A stretch of DNA of 64,000 bases from Paenibacillus sp. BSR1-1. GTDB taxonomy: Bacteria; Bacillota; Bacilli; Bacillales; Cytobacillaceae. The notes below the pieces were generated by a model. It was not told where the DNA came from and did not search any database. It saw only the letters and a list, made by a program, of their open reading frames with translations. Positions 63,915 through 64,000 of this stretch are shown one piece after another. The stretch is from positions 204,879-268,878 of the forward strand of contig NZ_JAQMWQ010000006.1 of the NCBI RefSeq assembly GCF_030403775.1. The letters are read 5' to 3'. Both the position numbers and the translations under genes were made by a program. Position 1 is the first letter of the stretch; the number at the start of each line of letters is the position of its first letter.

Positions 63915-64000
63915 TCCGTCAATAAAAAAGATATTTTTCGGCCAGGTTGTGGCGTATTTTTTTCTTCCGCGCTTCGTATCCACTTCGCTTGGAGGCCTCT

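Noticed and set aside
63771..63983. Leftward 70-codon frame with FADKLVR-like repeats at the window end
   Set aside because: It ends inside the proS terminator hairpin, has no ribosome binding site in view, and owes its repetitive look to the 21-bp array.

Overview
The window is low-GC DNA with purine-rich ribosome binding sites, frequent TTG and GTG starts, a T-box leader, a PucR regulator and RocA/RocD/RocG/RocE/RocR proteins that closely resemble those of Bacillus. It is most likely chromosome of a member of the Bacillaceae (Bacillus or Neobacillus-like). No prophage, insertion sequence with transposase, CRISPR array, rRNA or tRNA was seen.

Layout. 1-7020: a leftward peptide-type ABC transporter operon (two permeases, two ATPases) followed by a LytS-type kinase and a response regulator cut by the window edge, with the substrate-binding lipoprotein divergent to the right. 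7083-19730: a catabolic island. It holds two paralogous CodA/YahJ-like amidohydrolases, a PucR regulator, then a rightward operon of DUF2877, an FdrA-like protein, DUF1116, an ankyrin-TPR protein, carbamate kinase, an NCS2-type permease and a GuaD-like deaminase. This matches the content of the poorly understood E. coli yahDEFGIJ region and of the allantoin-linked fdrA-ylbE-ylbF-ybcF genes. It looks like a pathway that imports an N-heterocycle or ureido compound, opens it, transfers its carbamoyl group to phosphate and gains ATP through carbamate kinase. This is the most interesting system here.

19850-24618: an esterase-like hydrolase, a decayed molybdopterin oxidoreductase, a VanW lipoprotein and small hypothetical genes. 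24774-32637: arginine/ornithine/proline catabolism, with RocR divergent from rocA-rocD-rocG, a small biotinyl-like protein and rocE. Two -24/-12 promoters with RocR-like palindromes are readable. 32749-37534: a PadR regulator with membrane partners, and an orphan pair of Opp-type permeases.

37607-48731: housekeeping and stress genes (DinB, AIM24, SulP with an ArsR regulator, cold-shock protein, SbcDC, small enzymes). An 11-unit array of 21-bp repeats and a candidate structured RNA lie between genes here. 48913-54848: two membrane proteins, type II pantothenate kinase, SelB with no other selenium gene in view, and a TerD/TerB fusion. 54991-61440: a YknXYZ/MacAB-like exporter with a two-component system, a PepSY-like protein and a membrane cupredoxin. 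61549-64000: a small charged protein, a T-box leader, a 206-bp structured repeat, short-form prolyl-tRNA synthetase and a second 21-bp repeat array.

Many start codons were moved from the longest reading frame to the one with a properly spaced ribosome binding site. Function calls rest on motif recognition by eye, not on searches.
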